Origin: Candidatus Uhrbacteria bacterium
Lineage (GTDB): Bacteria; Patescibacteriota; Patescibacteriia; UBA9934
Direction: 5' to 3'
NCBI GenBank assembly: GCA_943359525.1
Contig: CALRHV010000006.1
Span: 1 to 54,611, forward strand
DNA: 54,611 nt
Positions 8,089-15,930 of this stretch are shown here, piece by piece. Numbering within the stretch: position 1 is the stretch's first letter; each line of letters starts with the position of its first letter. A program made the position numbers and the translations under genes. Below the pieces are notes generated by a model. It had not been told where the DNA came from. It saw nothing but the letters and a program-made list of their open reading frames with translations, and did not search any database.

Positions 8089-9807
8089 ATGGCCGACACC
8101 GAAATCTACACCCCGATGTACACACCCGGCGCTATGCTCGAGAACGGCAAATACCGCCTCGAACGTATGCTCGGCCAAGGAACATACGCAGAGGTCTGGC
8201 TGGCAACCGACACCGCCGACGGCAGTCACGTCGCGATCAAGATCAAAAAGTGGCAGCTCACCGCCGCCATCACCCTTGGTCGTTTCGAGGACGAGAAGAC
8301 GATCGCCATGAAACTCGGTAAGTGCCCGTACATCGTCGCCTCTCGCGGATTTCTCCGCTGGAACGACGGTGCGCGCGAGATGCTCGCCATCGTCTACGAG
8401 TATATCGAGGGCGGCGAAACTCTTCGGGACCGCATCTTCACGCACCTCGCTTCCGAATACGAGGCACTACGCGTAACGAGTGATGTACTCCGGGGCCTTA
8501 TCTTGGCTCATTCCAAGGGGATCATTCATCGGGATCTGAAACCGGAGAACGTACTCCTCAGTCCGGAAACCGATCCTCCGACTGCAATGATTGGCGACTT
8601 CGGCATCGCTGCCGTGTCCAATCACGGTGGCGACCGTCGCACTCGGAGCAAGACCCAGTTCGGCACCCCGCAGTTCACCGCGCCAGAACAATGGTTCGAT
8701 GTTCGGCTCGCCACGCCGCGCTCTGACCTTTTCTCTCTCGGCGTCATGCTCGCAGAGATGCTCGGAGTTCCGTCGCTCGTCACCGACCAAGACAATGTCG
8801 AGGTTATGACGGACGAAGAACAGCGTGGTCCGTGGCTTGCCCGGATCACAAATCCACGGATCCGTGCCGTCGTACAAATGGCGACGGAGAACGATTTCGT
8901 GAACTGGAAGGTGGTGGAACGGCGGTTCTCGTCGGCGAACATCATGCTCGTAGCCGTGGAAGCGGCGATGGCGGAAATCGAAAGGGAACGCAAAGCGGCA
9001 GGGCTCGAAAGCGAGCCGCCGTGGACGTTACGGCAGCAGAGAGAATCTCCAAAAACGGAGGCCCTGCCGCTGGGCGCGACCGCGATTCCCGATGAGTCGG
9101 GAATCGTTCTCGATCAGACTCCGAATCCCGACCCGGCTCCTCGGTACGGCACAATCATCGACCGCAGCCAGGTTATTCCCACCGAGGACGAACCCATTCC
9201 AGAACCGCCCTCGCGGCGGGGATGGATCGGAGTCTTGGCTGGAGTCGTCGGGCTACTGGTGGTTGTGAGTGTGGCAATGGCGTTCTGGCCTAAAGAGAAA
9301 CCTGAAGTACCGGAGGCGCCAATACACGTGGCGCCAAAGGAAGAACCAAAACCTGTGCTCTCGATCGTGACACCGATCCTCAAGGTCGAAAATACTCCGG
9401 TGGTGACTGTGGAGGTAAAGCCGAAGGTCCCACCGAAGCCGGCCGCGAAACCGATCGTCGCAAAGCCAAAACCCGAGAAACCGAAGCTGGAAACGGCCAA
9501 GGTCACGACTGCGTCGGCAACGGTTACATCGTTCCCGAAGCAGGCAAAAGTCGGCGACAGGATCGAGATCGTGGCGAAAGTCATGATTCCCGAAGGGGCG
9601 ACGGTGAAGTCGGTGAAGCTCTACTACAAGGGCGACGCCGGTGCATACCAAAACCTCACGCTGACGCTCGAAGGAACCATGGCCAAGGCAACGCTCCCGA
9701 TCAATGTCGGGTTCGGAGCCAAAGTGGAGTACTACGTCGATGTTCGGATCGAGGGCGACACGGTGCCGCACAAGAGCTCGATCGTCACGACCACGATCGA
9801 TCAGTAA
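8089..9807 (+). CDS. Transmembrane Ser/Thr protein kinase (Hanks type)
   Basis: 572 aa. Kinase domain at about residues 20-300 with glycine loop LGQGTYAEVW, ATP-binding Lys in VAIKIKK, catalytic loop HRDLKPEN, DFGIA and activation-segment GTPQFTAPEQ, so it appears catalytically intact. One membrane helix (GVLAGVVGLLVVVSVAMAF) at about 378-400 is followed by a Pro/Lys/Val-rich stalk and an Ig-like beta domain outside. No PASTA repeats. ATG 8089 has GGAGG 5 nt upstream; the track start 8077 lies inside that SD. GC3 is high. Single-gene unit divergent from rpsF, closed by a strong hairpin. Targets unknown. Confidence 0.9.
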   Translation: MADTEIYTPMYTPGAMLENGKYRLERMLGQGTYAEVWLATDTADGSHVAIKIKKWQLTAAITLGRFEDEKTIAMKLGKCPYIVASRGFLRWNDGAREMLAIVYEYIEGGETLRDRIFTHLASEYEALRVTSDVLRGLILAHSKGIIHRDLKPENVLLSPETDPPTAMIGDFGIAAVSNHGGDRRTRSKTQFGTPQFTAPEQWFDVRLATPRSDLFSLGVMLAEMLGVPSLVTDQDNVEVMTDEEQRGPWLARITNPRIRAVVQMATENDFVNWKVVERRFSSANIMLVAVEAAMAEIERERKAAGLESEPPWTLRQQRESPKTEALPLGATAIPDESGIVLDQTPNPDPAPRYGTIIDRSQVIPTEDEPIPEPPSRRGWIGVLAGVVGLLVVVSVAMAFWPKEKPEVPEAPIHVAPKEEPKPVLSIVTPILKVENTPVVTVEVKPKVPPKPAAKPIVAKPKPEKPKLETAKVTTASATVTSFPKQAKVGDRIEIVAKVMIPEGATVKSVKLYYKGDAGAYQNLTLTLEGTMAKATLPINVGFGAKVEYYVDVRIEGDTVPHKSSIVTTTIDQ

Positions 9808-9814
9808 CGCAGGA

Positions 9815-9858
9815 CGGGGCGGTCTGGAGCGAAAGTTCCGGGCCGCCCTCGTGTTTTC
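9815..9858 (+). terminator. Kinase terminator
   Basis: Long GC-rich stem GGGGCGG...CCGCCCTC with a GCGAAAG loop, followed by GTGTTTTCTCTTTC. It ends the kinase unit just before the Trm11-like gene. Confidence 0.7.
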
Positions 9859-9898
9859 TCTTTCAATTTTCCTATTTTTCCTCTACACTTCGCGCAAT

Positions 9899-11080
9899 AT
9901 GCAAACTTTCGCCATTCTTGGCAGTCATCCAACACTCTCCCTCGCCGAACTCGCCGTTGTTACCGGCCAAAAACCAACCCAAACCGTTGGCGATGTTGCG
10001 ATTTTTGATGACATGAGCGAAAATCTCGAATCGCTCAATGCCAAGCTTGGCGGCATTCAAAAAATTGGTGTCATCATTGGTTCCGTTCCAAAATGGAGTC
10101 ATATCGATCTCGCCGAATTTCTCGTGAACGATCTCACCAGCGAGTCTGCTGAAGGCAAAATCCATTTTGGAACCAGCGTGTACAGCCTCGGCAACAACAG
10201 CGGCACAGAAAATGCTCGTCGTAACGCGTCAAAACTCGGCATGGAAATAAAGTCCGAGCTTCAGAAAGCAGATCGTCCAGCGCGCTACGTCATCTCGTCA
10301 TCCCCAACTCTTTCATCGGTAGTCATTACCAAGAATCATCTCCTTGAACGCGGTGCAGAGTACTGTTTCTTTGTTGGTCTCACCGAAATTCTTATCGGCA
10401 AGACGGTTGGAGTACAAGACGTTGACGCGTGGGCTGGTCGCGACTTTGGTCGCCCTCGTCGCAATGCAAAGCAAGGAATGCTTCCGCCAAAGCTGGCGCG
10501 AATGATGGTGAATCTTTCTGGTGCCGTCGTTGGATCATCCACTATATTCGATCCATTCTGTGGATCGGGAACAATTCTGATGGAAGCCGCGCTCCTTGGC
10601 GCGCAATCATTGGCTGGGAGCGACATCAGCGCGGAAGCAGTTGCCGATACCAAAGAAAACTTGGAATGGATGCGCAATCAAGGCATGCCGCTACCGCCCT
10701 ACAAGCTCTATCCAAACTCTGCGCAAACCGTCAGCGCGAACATCACGCCGGGATCGATCGACGCGATTGTAACGGAAACATATCTCGGCCGTCCGCGAAA
10801 AGGCACAGAAACGCACCGCGAGGTCGACGACGCAGTTTCGTACGTCGCAAACCTCTACCGCGAGGCATTCTCTGCATTGGCCCCGAGTCTCCGTTCTGGC
10901 GCCGCGGTCCTCATCGCCGCTCCAGTACACACATTCGAAGGGAAGGAAATCGCCTTCGACGCCCGTACCATCCTCGAGCCCATCGGCTATACCCATTCCC
11001 CGCTTCCGTACGAACCGGTGGTCTACCGCCACGAAGGCCAATTGGTCGGGCGGAGAATGTGGCGATTCATCAAAAACTAG
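9899..11080 (+). CDS. Trm11-like tRNA guanine-N2 methyltransferase
   Basis: 393 aa, COG1041-like. The N-terminal about 170 residues correspond to the THUMP-type RNA-binding half (MQTFAILGSHPTLSLAELAVV). The C-terminal half is a Rossmann SAM methylase with motif I IFDPFCGSGTILMEA near residue 220 and SDIS acidic loop. The catalytic D/NPPY motif is replaced by VTETYLGRP, so activity or target may differ from archaeal Trm-G10. The track ORF begins in the kinase terminator; ATG 9899 is the natural start. No SD is seen. It is followed by a terminator. Confidence 0.8.
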   Translation: MQTFAILGSHPTLSLAELAVVTGQKPTQTVGDVAIFDDMSENLESLNAKLGGIQKIGVIIGSVPKWSHIDLAEFLVNDLTSESAEGKIHFGTSVYSLGNNSGTENARRNASKLGMEIKSELQKADRPARYVISSSPTLSSVVITKNHLLERGAEYCFFVGLTEILIGKTVGVQDVDAWAGRDFGRPRRNAKQGMLPPKLARMMVNLSGAVVGSSTIFDPFCGSGTILMEAALLGAQSLAGSDISAEAVADTKENLEWMRNQGMPLPPYKLYPNSAQTVSANITPGSIDAIVTETYLGRPRKGTETHREVDDAVSYVANLYREAFSALAPSLRSGAAVLIAAPVHTFEGKEIAFDARTILEPIGYTHSPLPYEPVVYRHEGQLVGRRMWRFIKN

Positions 11081-11088
11081 CCTGCCTC

Positions 11089-11115
11089 AAAACGAGCCAA
11101 AATGGCTCGTTTTTG
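11089..11115 (+). terminator. Intrinsic terminator after methylase gene
   Basis: AAAACGAGCCA-aaa-TGGCTCGTTTTT: a perfect stem with A- and T-tracts on either side, textbook Rho-independent form. Confidence 0.85.
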
Positions 11116-11125
11116 GTGAAAAAGC

Positions 11126-11154
11126 TTGCAAAAAGCTCATTTTTATGCTATACT
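11126..11154 (+). promoter_or_regulatory. Promoter of the 3D lipoprotein
   Basis: TTGCAA (11126-11131), 17-nt spacer ending ATGC, TATACT (11149-11154): near-consensus sigma-70 promoter with extended -10. Sits directly behind the previous terminator. Confidence 0.75.
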
Positions 11155-11191
11155 AGCCTAGGTAACTTCACTTCAACCCCCGGAGGCAGCT

Positions 11192-11671
11192 GTGCTCAAT
11201 CCTGCTGTTTTTTGCCTCTTCGCACTTCTTCTCATCCTCACCGGCTGTACCGGCACCGAAGCCAAGATCCATGGCCGCGCTTGCTCCGTTGGCGCTGCTC
11301 CTGTCTCGGCGCCTGAGCCGATCGTAGAAGCAACAGTCGCCAACCAAAAGCCGGTCGTCATCACGCAACAGAAAACAATGACCCTTGAGGTCAGCGCGTA
11401 CTCGAGCTCGATCGAAGAGACGGATTCCACGCCGTGCATCGCCGCAGACAACAGCGACATCTGTCGTCGGAAGGCTGCAGGCGAACTGATCTGCGCGAGT
11501 AATGCTTTCCCACTCGGAGCACGGATTCATGTGGACGGTCTCGGCACCTGCGCTGTTGCCGATCGCATGAACTCGCGATACACGTCTCACGTGGACTGGT
11601 ACGTTCTGGACAAAAAGACCGCCCGCAAGATCGGTCGCAAAGCCAGAACGATTACCGTCGTCTCCCGCTAA
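11192..11671 (+). CDS. 3D-domain lipoprotein (RlpA/MltA-like fold)
   Basis: 159 aa. Signal peptide with lipobox LTGC (Cys19), so a membrane-anchored lipoprotein. The C-terminal domain (about 65-155) matches the 3D domain of YabE/YuiC-type cell-wall enzymes: three Asp-containing segments AADNSD, VADRM and HVDWYV and a double-psi beta-barrel pattern. Four Cys in the mature part could form disulfides. Starts with GTG at 11192, supported by CGGAGG 5 nt upstream. A muralytic role is inferred from the family. Single-gene, SD-led, GC3-rich unit with its own promoter and terminator. Confidence 0.75.
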   Translation: MLNPAVFCLFALLLILTGCTGTEAKIHGRACSVGAAPVSAPEPIVEATVANQKPVVITQQKTMTLEVSAYSSSIEETDSTPCIAADNSDICRRKAAGELICASNAFPLGARIHVDGLGTCAVADRMNSRYTSHVDWYVLDKKTARKIGRKARTITVVSR

Positions 11672-11673
11672 CG

Positions 11674-11720
11674 CAACGCCCCGTCGGACTCTCTTGAGTT
11701 CGCGGGGCGTTGATCGTTTT
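11674..11720. terminator. Bidirectional terminator
   Basis: 10-bp perfect stem CAACGCCCCG/CGGGGCGTTG, then ATCGTTTT. It lies between converging lipoprotein and ASCH genes. Confidence 0.8.
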
Positions 11721-12063
11721 ATGCGAGCCGAACTTTGAATGCTACAATTCCCTTTTCCATCATCTCCCCCGGCGTGTAGTGGGTCATGAGCTGCTGAATA
11801 AACTCGAGCTCGTTTCCATAATCTCCGATATCGACGAGATCGATATTATCGAGCAGCCGTTGAACATTCGTGAACGGCACCTTCTCCTCGACAATCATCG
11901 GCAAACGATCTTCGAGCTCGGGTCGGCGCATGAAAACAATTTCATCTCCGACTCCGATGCACTTGCGCTTATCATCGTTCAAGCGAACTTCCCAAAGTGT
12001 CTTTCCGGATTTGAGTCGATCGAACGCCTTGCGCTCGGAACGCATGACAACAGAATTAGCCAT
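11719..12063 (-). CDS. ASCH-domain protein
   Basis: 114 aa, one domain. N-terminal KAFDRLKSGKTLWEVRLNDDKR and GDEIVFMRR match the ASC-1 homology (ASCH/PUA-like) RNA-binding fold: a G-K-T/E-R motif followed by a barrel. Small ASCH proteins include RNases and amidohydrolases; the exact role here is unknown. It lies 12 nt downstream of ychF, so probably in one operon. Confidence 0.75.
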   Translation of the reverse strand: MANSVVMRSERKAFDRLKSGKTLWEVRLNDDKRKCIGVGDEIVFMRRPELEDRLPMIVEEKVPFTNVQRLLDNIDLVDIGDYGNELEFIQQLMTHYTPGEMMEKGIVAFKVRLA

Positions 12064-12075
12064 AGTCGATATCGA

Positions 12076-13152
12076 TTAGACGTTCACTCTAAAATGACAA
12101 ACATCACCGTCCTGCATAACGTATTCTTTGCCCTCGATACGAAGCTTTCCGACATCACGAGCTCCCGATTCCCCGTTGCAAGTAACAAAGTCATTATACG
12201 CGATCACCTCGGCGCGAATAAAGTTCTTTTCAAAATCCGTGTGAATCACCGCGGCAGCTTGCGGAGCCTTCGTGCCAACCAAAATCGTCCACGCGCGAGT
12301 CTCCTGCACACCGGTCGTAAAATACGTAATGAGATTTAATAGCTTGTAACATTCATGAATCACGCGATCGAGTCCGGATTCCTTCAATCCGATATCTGCC
12401 AAAAACATTTTGGCATCTTCTTCAGAAAGCCCCGCGATCTCTGCTTCGATCTTTACCGAAATTGGAATCGCCATGCGCGTTGGACCAAGTGGCGACACCC
12501 AATCTTCTCGCGTTGCATCAGCCTCGTCTACATTCACCACATACAGAATCGGCTTCGCGGTAAGCAACGACATCGTCTTCATAAACAATGCTTCGTCGTC
12601 GGTGAATTCTACCGATCGTGCAAGCTCGCCCTTCAGCAATGCAGTCTGGAGTTTCTCGAGCGACGATGCTTGTGCAACAAGATCCGCATTCTTTCCCGAC
12701 TTCATCTTCCCTGTAACAGTGGTAAGCATTTTCTCGACCGTTGAAAGATCCGCCATCGCAAGTTCAAGCTCGATCACTTCAACATCACTCTTTGGATCGA
12801 TCTTTCCATCAACGTGGACGACGTTCGAATCTGAAAACGCGCGAACCACATGAACAATCATGTCCGTTTCACGAATGTTCGCAAGAAATTTGTTGCCAAG
12901 ACCCTCGCCTTTGTGTGCGCCTTTGACGAGACCGGCGATATCCACGAATTCGATCGCGGTTGGGATCAGCTTCGTTGTTCCAGAGATCGCTGCAAGCTTG
13001 GCGATACGCTCGTCTGGAACCGAAACAGTTCCAACGTTCGGCTCAATAGTACAGAACGGAAAGTTCGCGCAATCAACTTGCTTCTTGGTGAGCGCCGTAA
13101 ACAAAGTCGATTTCCCTACATTCGGTAGTCCCACGATTCCAACGTTTAGCAT
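12076..13152 (-). CDS. ychF: Ribosome-binding ATPase YchF (OLA1)
   Basis: 358 aa, typical length. Obg-family P-loop GLPNVGKST at residues 7-16, switch II DIAGLVKGAHKGEGLGNKFL, NVDE in place of NKxD (the ATP-preferring change typical of YchF), and C-terminal TGS domain ending QDGDVCHFRVNV. Track start 13200 is too early; ATG 13152 (MLNVGIVG) is the family start. Roles in ribosome quality control and stress are known for the family. Confidence 0.96.
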   Translation of the reverse strand: MLNVGIVGLPNVGKSTLFTALTKKQVDCANFPFCTIEPNVGTVSVPDERIAKLAAISGTTKLIPTAIEFVDIAGLVKGAHKGEGLGNKFLANIRETDMIVHVVRAFSDSNVVHVDGKIDPKSDVEVIELELAMADLSTVEKMLTTVTGKMKSGKNADLVAQASSLEKLQTALLKGELARSVEFTDDEALFMKTMSLLTAKPILYVVNVDEADATREDWVSPLGPTRMAIPISVKIEAEIAGLSEEDAKMFLADIGLKESGLDRVIHECYKLLNLITYFTTGVQETRAWTILVGTKAPQAAAVIHTDFEKNFIRAEVIAYNDFVTCNGESGARDVGKLRIEGKEYVMQDGDVCHFRVNV

Positions 13153-13171
13153 AGAAAGAAAAATTACGCGT

Positions 13172-13214
13172 AGCCTACTCCCAAATTGACCTTTTCGCAA
13201 TTTTCAGCTACGGT
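13172..13214. promoter_or_regulatory. Interleaved divergent promoters ychF / gene 13274
   Basis: Plus: TTGACC (13186-13191), 17 nt, TACGGT (13209-13214). Minus: TTGCGA (13195-13200), 17 nt, TAGGCT (13172-13177). Each -35 lies inside the spacer of the other promoter, so they should be mutually exclusive. Confidence 0.55.
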
Positions 13215-13273
13215 TAGCCGTCCCTTTCAAGGGAAATCGCGCACAACAACGTTTCTTTCAGGAGGCGAAAGCC

Positions 13274-14323
13274 ATGCTCATTCTCTCCCTCATCGCTCCG
13301 ACCTTCGCGGCCGATCCCACCATCACCACTCTGCGTCAGACCTCGGAATTGCCGGGGGGAAGCACTATGGCCGTGGTGCTGTGGTGCAAAGATTCCGCCG
13401 ACAGCGCCGCGCTCGTTGCAGCGCTCGAACCACGGAACGACGTACAAACGCTCGTGACGATGAACAATCCCGCTGCGGCCGACGTCGAAACGTGGCTGAA
13501 AAATACGCGGGATGATCTCGGCGGTGAAACCTACCGCGAAATCGTAATCTCCATCGCCTGCCCGGCAACGGGTGGCGATACGGATGAAGAAATACTGAGC
13601 AACGGCTTGGCATTCGCTACGCTCGCTAGCGGCATTGCGCCGCTTGCGCAGAGCAGCGTGTGGCTGTTCGACACGAGCCGCAGCACGTACGGCATCACCG
13701 CCGACGATGCCACCAAGTATCTGCGCGACGTCCTCGCTATCAGCTCCGGTTCGCCGGGGCGGTTCGCGGGCGGTGGACTCATCATGGCCGCTGCAAGCAG
13801 CATCGCGGCGACGCATGGGGCAAAGATGACGCTGGAGGACTTCTACTACCGCGGTATCAAGCCTGGCGCGCCGACGCTCGATCTTTTCACGTCGATGGGG
13901 TTCGTTCCCAACGACGGCTGGAGTGGCAACATGGCGCGTATGGTGTTCGTCGGCAGCACGCCGGTACCTGTCATTGCGAACATCGCACCGCCAATGATGC
14001 CCAAAAAGAATCGGAAGATTCCTGCGGGATGCGTACTGGCGAGCAGCGGTATTCTCGTCATGATCGGCAGTGGTGCCGTGGGGCTTTCGGCAACGGGAAC
14101 CTACGATCAGCTCCTGGCGCTCAACGACGTCGGCGGATCTCAAGCCGATCTCAATGCGGCAGTGAGTGAATACGAAACCGCCACCGGCGTCGCCCTCGGC
14201 CTCGGCATCGCCGGCGCGCTGGCCACCGTTGGAGGCGTAACATTGACGGTCCTCGATGACGGCAACGCGAAGGTCGAAATCGTCCCCGCTGCAACCGGAA
14301 TCAGCGTTCGCGGAAGCTGGTAG
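13274..14323 (+). CDS. Secreted protein of unknown function with two C-terminal helices
   Basis: 349 aa. Signal-like start MLILSLIAPTFAADP with cleavage after AFA/A. The middle (about 30-240) alternates hydrophobic strands and helices (VVLWCKDSADSAALVAAL, EIVISIAC, SVWLFDTSRST), loosely like a caspase/C14 alpha-beta core, but no His-Gly or Cys dyad is evident. Two hydrophobic helices follow at about 255-280 and 310-335, then a short tail. AGGAGG 8 nt upstream fixes the start. GC3-rich solitary unit. Function unknown. Confidence 0.75.
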   Translation: MLILSLIAPTFAADPTITTLRQTSELPGGSTMAVVLWCKDSADSAALVAALEPRNDVQTLVTMNNPAAADVETWLKNTRDDLGGETYREIVISIACPATGGDTDEEILSNGLAFATLASGIAPLAQSSVWLFDTSRSTYGITADDATKYLRDVLAISSGSPGRFAGGGLIMAAASSIAATHGAKMTLEDFYYRGIKPGAPTLDLFTSMGFVPNDGWSGNMARMVFVGSTPVPVIANIAPPMMPKKNRKIPAGCVLASSGILVMIGSGAVGLSATGTYDQLLALNDVGGSQADLNAAVSEYETATGVALGLGIAGALATVGGVTLTVLDDGNAKVEIVPAATGISVRGSW

Positions 14324-14343
14324 AACGCGACAACGCCACGACG

Positions 14344-14404
14344 AGGCCGAGGACATCACTCGGCCGCCTGTCATTGCACACGATCCCTCGTGCTCAATGA
14401 CGGG
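14344..14404 (+). repeat. Tandem-hairpin leader, copy 1
   Basis: Hairpin A: arms GGCCGAG (14345-14351) and CTCGGCC (14359-14365). Hairpin B: CCTGTCATTG (14367-14376) with CAATGACGGG (14395-14404) and an inner CACGA/TCGTG stem. A 28-nt block covering hairpin A recurs exactly at 16615-16643. It lies between the stop of gene 13274 and the LuxR-type gene; no T-tract follows either hairpin. Confidence 0.7.
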
Positions 14405-14433
14405 TACCCACTTCACGCCACCACTCCTTCAAC

Positions 14434-14448
14434 CATGGAGTCTCCATG
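14434..14448. promoter_or_regulatory. Palindrome over SD and start codon of the HTH gene
   Basis: CATGGAG-T-CTCCATG, a perfect 15-bp palindrome. It contains the SD GGAG and the ATG of the downstream LuxR-type gene, suggesting a dimer binding site or SD masking. Confidence 0.5.
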
Positions 14449-14796
14449 AAAAGCTCACCCACGGTGCCAGAGCACATCCTCAAGGCAATCACCAGCTTCT
14501 ACGAAACAGATACGCCACTGAATCTCGGCCGGCGACGGACGCTAGAGATTCTCTGCGCCAAAAAACGGGGATCCGATCCATCACCAGATGAGACGCAGAT
14601 CCCAATCCTCACCCCACGGGAATTTGAGGTCTTCACGCTTCTGGTCCGCGGCAATTCATCGCGAACCATTGGCGACGAGCTCGGAATCAGCGAACGGACC
14701 GTCGAAGTACACCGACGGAACCTCCTGAAAAAGCTCGGCGTTCGGCAAAGCGCAGGGCTCCTCCTCGCCGCCATCGAATATGGCATCCTCATGTAG
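14446..14796 (+). CDS. LuxR/GerE-type HTH regulator without receiver
   Basis: 116 aa. The C-terminal half is a clear GerE/LuxR DNA-binding domain: LTPREFEVFTLLVRGNSSR, IGDELGISERTVEVHRRNLLKKLGV. The N-terminal about 50 residues are short, charged and not a receiver or ligand domain. SD GGAG lies 5 nt before the ATG. It could autoregulate through the palindrome over its own start. GC3-rich, followed by a strong terminator shared with the converging fic gene. Confidence 0.85.
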   Translation: MKSSPTVPEHILKAITSFYETDTPLNLGRRRTLEILCAKKRGSDPSPDETQIPILTPREFEVFTLLVRGNSSRTIGDELGISERTVEVHRRNLLKKLGVRQSAGLLLAAIEYGILM

Positions 14797-14807
14797 TCAC
14801 GACGCCA

Positions 14808-14849
14808 GCGGCCCGGATCTCCTTGGAGAACCGGGCCGCGACTGTTTTT
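14808..14849. terminator. Strong terminator, GCGGCCCGG class copy 1
   Basis: GCGGCCCGG/CCGGGCCGC outer stem with inner CTCC/GGAG, then GACTGTTTTTA. Nearly the same hairpin occurs at 16977-17010 with compensating inner changes. The fic stop codon lies in its T-tract. Confidence 0.85.
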
Positions 14850-15720
14850 ATACTCCAATTTTCCATTTTCCCTTTTCTCGAAATGCCTCAATCGTTTGAC
14901 GACGAGCTTTATTTAATAGCGTCGCAAGAGCGATAGTATTGATTTTCCCATATTCATTGAGCGTAATAATTCGCTTCCCCTCCATGTATGCCAAGCGCTT
15001 ATGATAGCTTTCTCGGAGCGCAAGGCCAATAACATTTTCCATGATTGTTGTTGCCCCGGTAGCATCGAATTCTTTAAATGCCTGATAATACACATCTCGC
15101 ACAGCGAAAAGAATCACAATAGGCACAAACCCTTCGCGAAGTAACACATAATTATTCATCGCCCTGCCCATTCGTCCATTGCCATCAATAAACGGATGAA
15201 TGCGTTCAAACGTCAAATGAAAATGCGCGAGACGCTTTACGATATGTGTTGACGACTCCTTCGCATAATCAGTGAGCATTGATGTAAGAAGTGCATCGAT
15301 ATCTTTAGGATTTGCTGCAACATAATTTCCTACACGCACCCATTCTTCAGCATTTCGGAATCTCCCAGCGATATCGTCACGAATATTTGTGAGAAGTACT
15401 TTGTGAAGCAAAAGCATGACATCTTTTGTTAGCGGCTGTTCAGTTGCTCGCTTTTCCATGTATTCAACAACGTGAGCAAGGTTTTTTGCTTCAAAAAGCT
15501 CGCGCTCCGTAATAAATCGATTCAAGTCGATCTTCAACAAAATCTTCTCAGTTTCCTCAAGCGTTAGCGTGCTATTTTCGATAGCGTTTGAGTTGTAAAC
15601 CTGCTCTGAAATCTCGACCTCATTGAGAAGCTGAGCAAGAGACTCTTTCCCGGGAAGCGCCGAAAGATAGCGTTTTCTTAGATTTTCGACCTCTTTAAAG
15701 TAGGATTTTGTTCGAGGCAT
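14848..15720 (-). CDS. Fic-domain AMP transferase (autoinhibited type)
   Basis: 290 aa. Catalytic motif HPFIDGNGRMGR near residue 175 is intact (His and the anion-binding G-N-G-R). An N-terminal inhibitory helix motif SNAIEN (S/T-x3-E-G/N) near residue 45 marks a class II, self-inhibited Fic enzyme. The C-terminal stretch ITLNEYGKINTIALATLLNKARRQT looks like a small winged-helix, common in Fic regulators. It AMPylates protein targets in the family; target here unknown. AT-richer than neighbours. Its promoter is buried in four copies of one operator, consistent with autoregulation or toxin-like control. Confidence 0.92.
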   Translation of the reverse strand: MPRTKSYFKEVENLRKRYLSALPGKESLAQLLNEVEISEQVYNSNAIENSTLTLEETEKILLKIDLNRFITERELFEAKNLAHVVEYMEKRATEQPLTKDVMLLLHKVLLTNIRDDIAGRFRNAEEWVRVGNYVAANPKDIDALLTSMLTDYAKESSTHIVKRLAHFHLTFERIHPFIDGNGRMGRAMNNYVLLREGFVPIVILFAVRDVYYQAFKEFDATGATTIMENVIGLALRESYHKRLAYMEGKRIITLNEYGKINTIALATLLNKARRQTIEAFREKGKWKIGV

Positions 15721-15725
15721 AAAGA

Positions 15726-15817
15726 TAAACGTAAATTATAAGAATATTATACAATAATTTACGTTTATTGTCAATATAACGTAAATTAAAGTATTAATTT
15801 ATGAATATTTACGTTTA
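15726..15817. promoter_or_regulatory. fic promoter embedded in four operator copies
   Basis: Minus-strand promoter TTGACA (15769-15774), 17 nt, TATAAT (15746-15751): exact consensus. Operator copies of TAAACGTAAATTA: 15726-15738, inverted 15755-15767 (perfect 13/13, inside the spacer), near-copy 15776-15788 against the -35, and inverted core TATTTACGTTTA at 15806-15817. Copies alternate in orientation at about 20-30 bp steps. Confidence 0.8.
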
Positions 15818-15843
15818 TGCTGTTCTCTCAACTCAATATCCCC

Positions 15844-15872
15844 TTCCAAAAAAACCATTTTTATGCTATAGT
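15844..15872 (+). promoter_or_regulatory. Promoter of the C39-like lipoprotein
   Basis: TTCCAA (15844-15849), 17-nt spacer ending ATGC, TATAGT (15867-15872), extended -10. It lies immediately beyond the outermost fic operator copy. Confidence 0.65.
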
Positions 15873-15930
15873 TACTTGTTACAGTGACTCCCCCAACGGC
15901 CATAAGGCCACAACTCCCGAGGTTTCTGCC

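Noticed and set aside
13214-14416. Minus-strand 400-aa ORF
   Set aside because: Shadow in a GC-rich gene; Arg-rich and without domain pattern, whereas the plus frame has SD and signal peptide.
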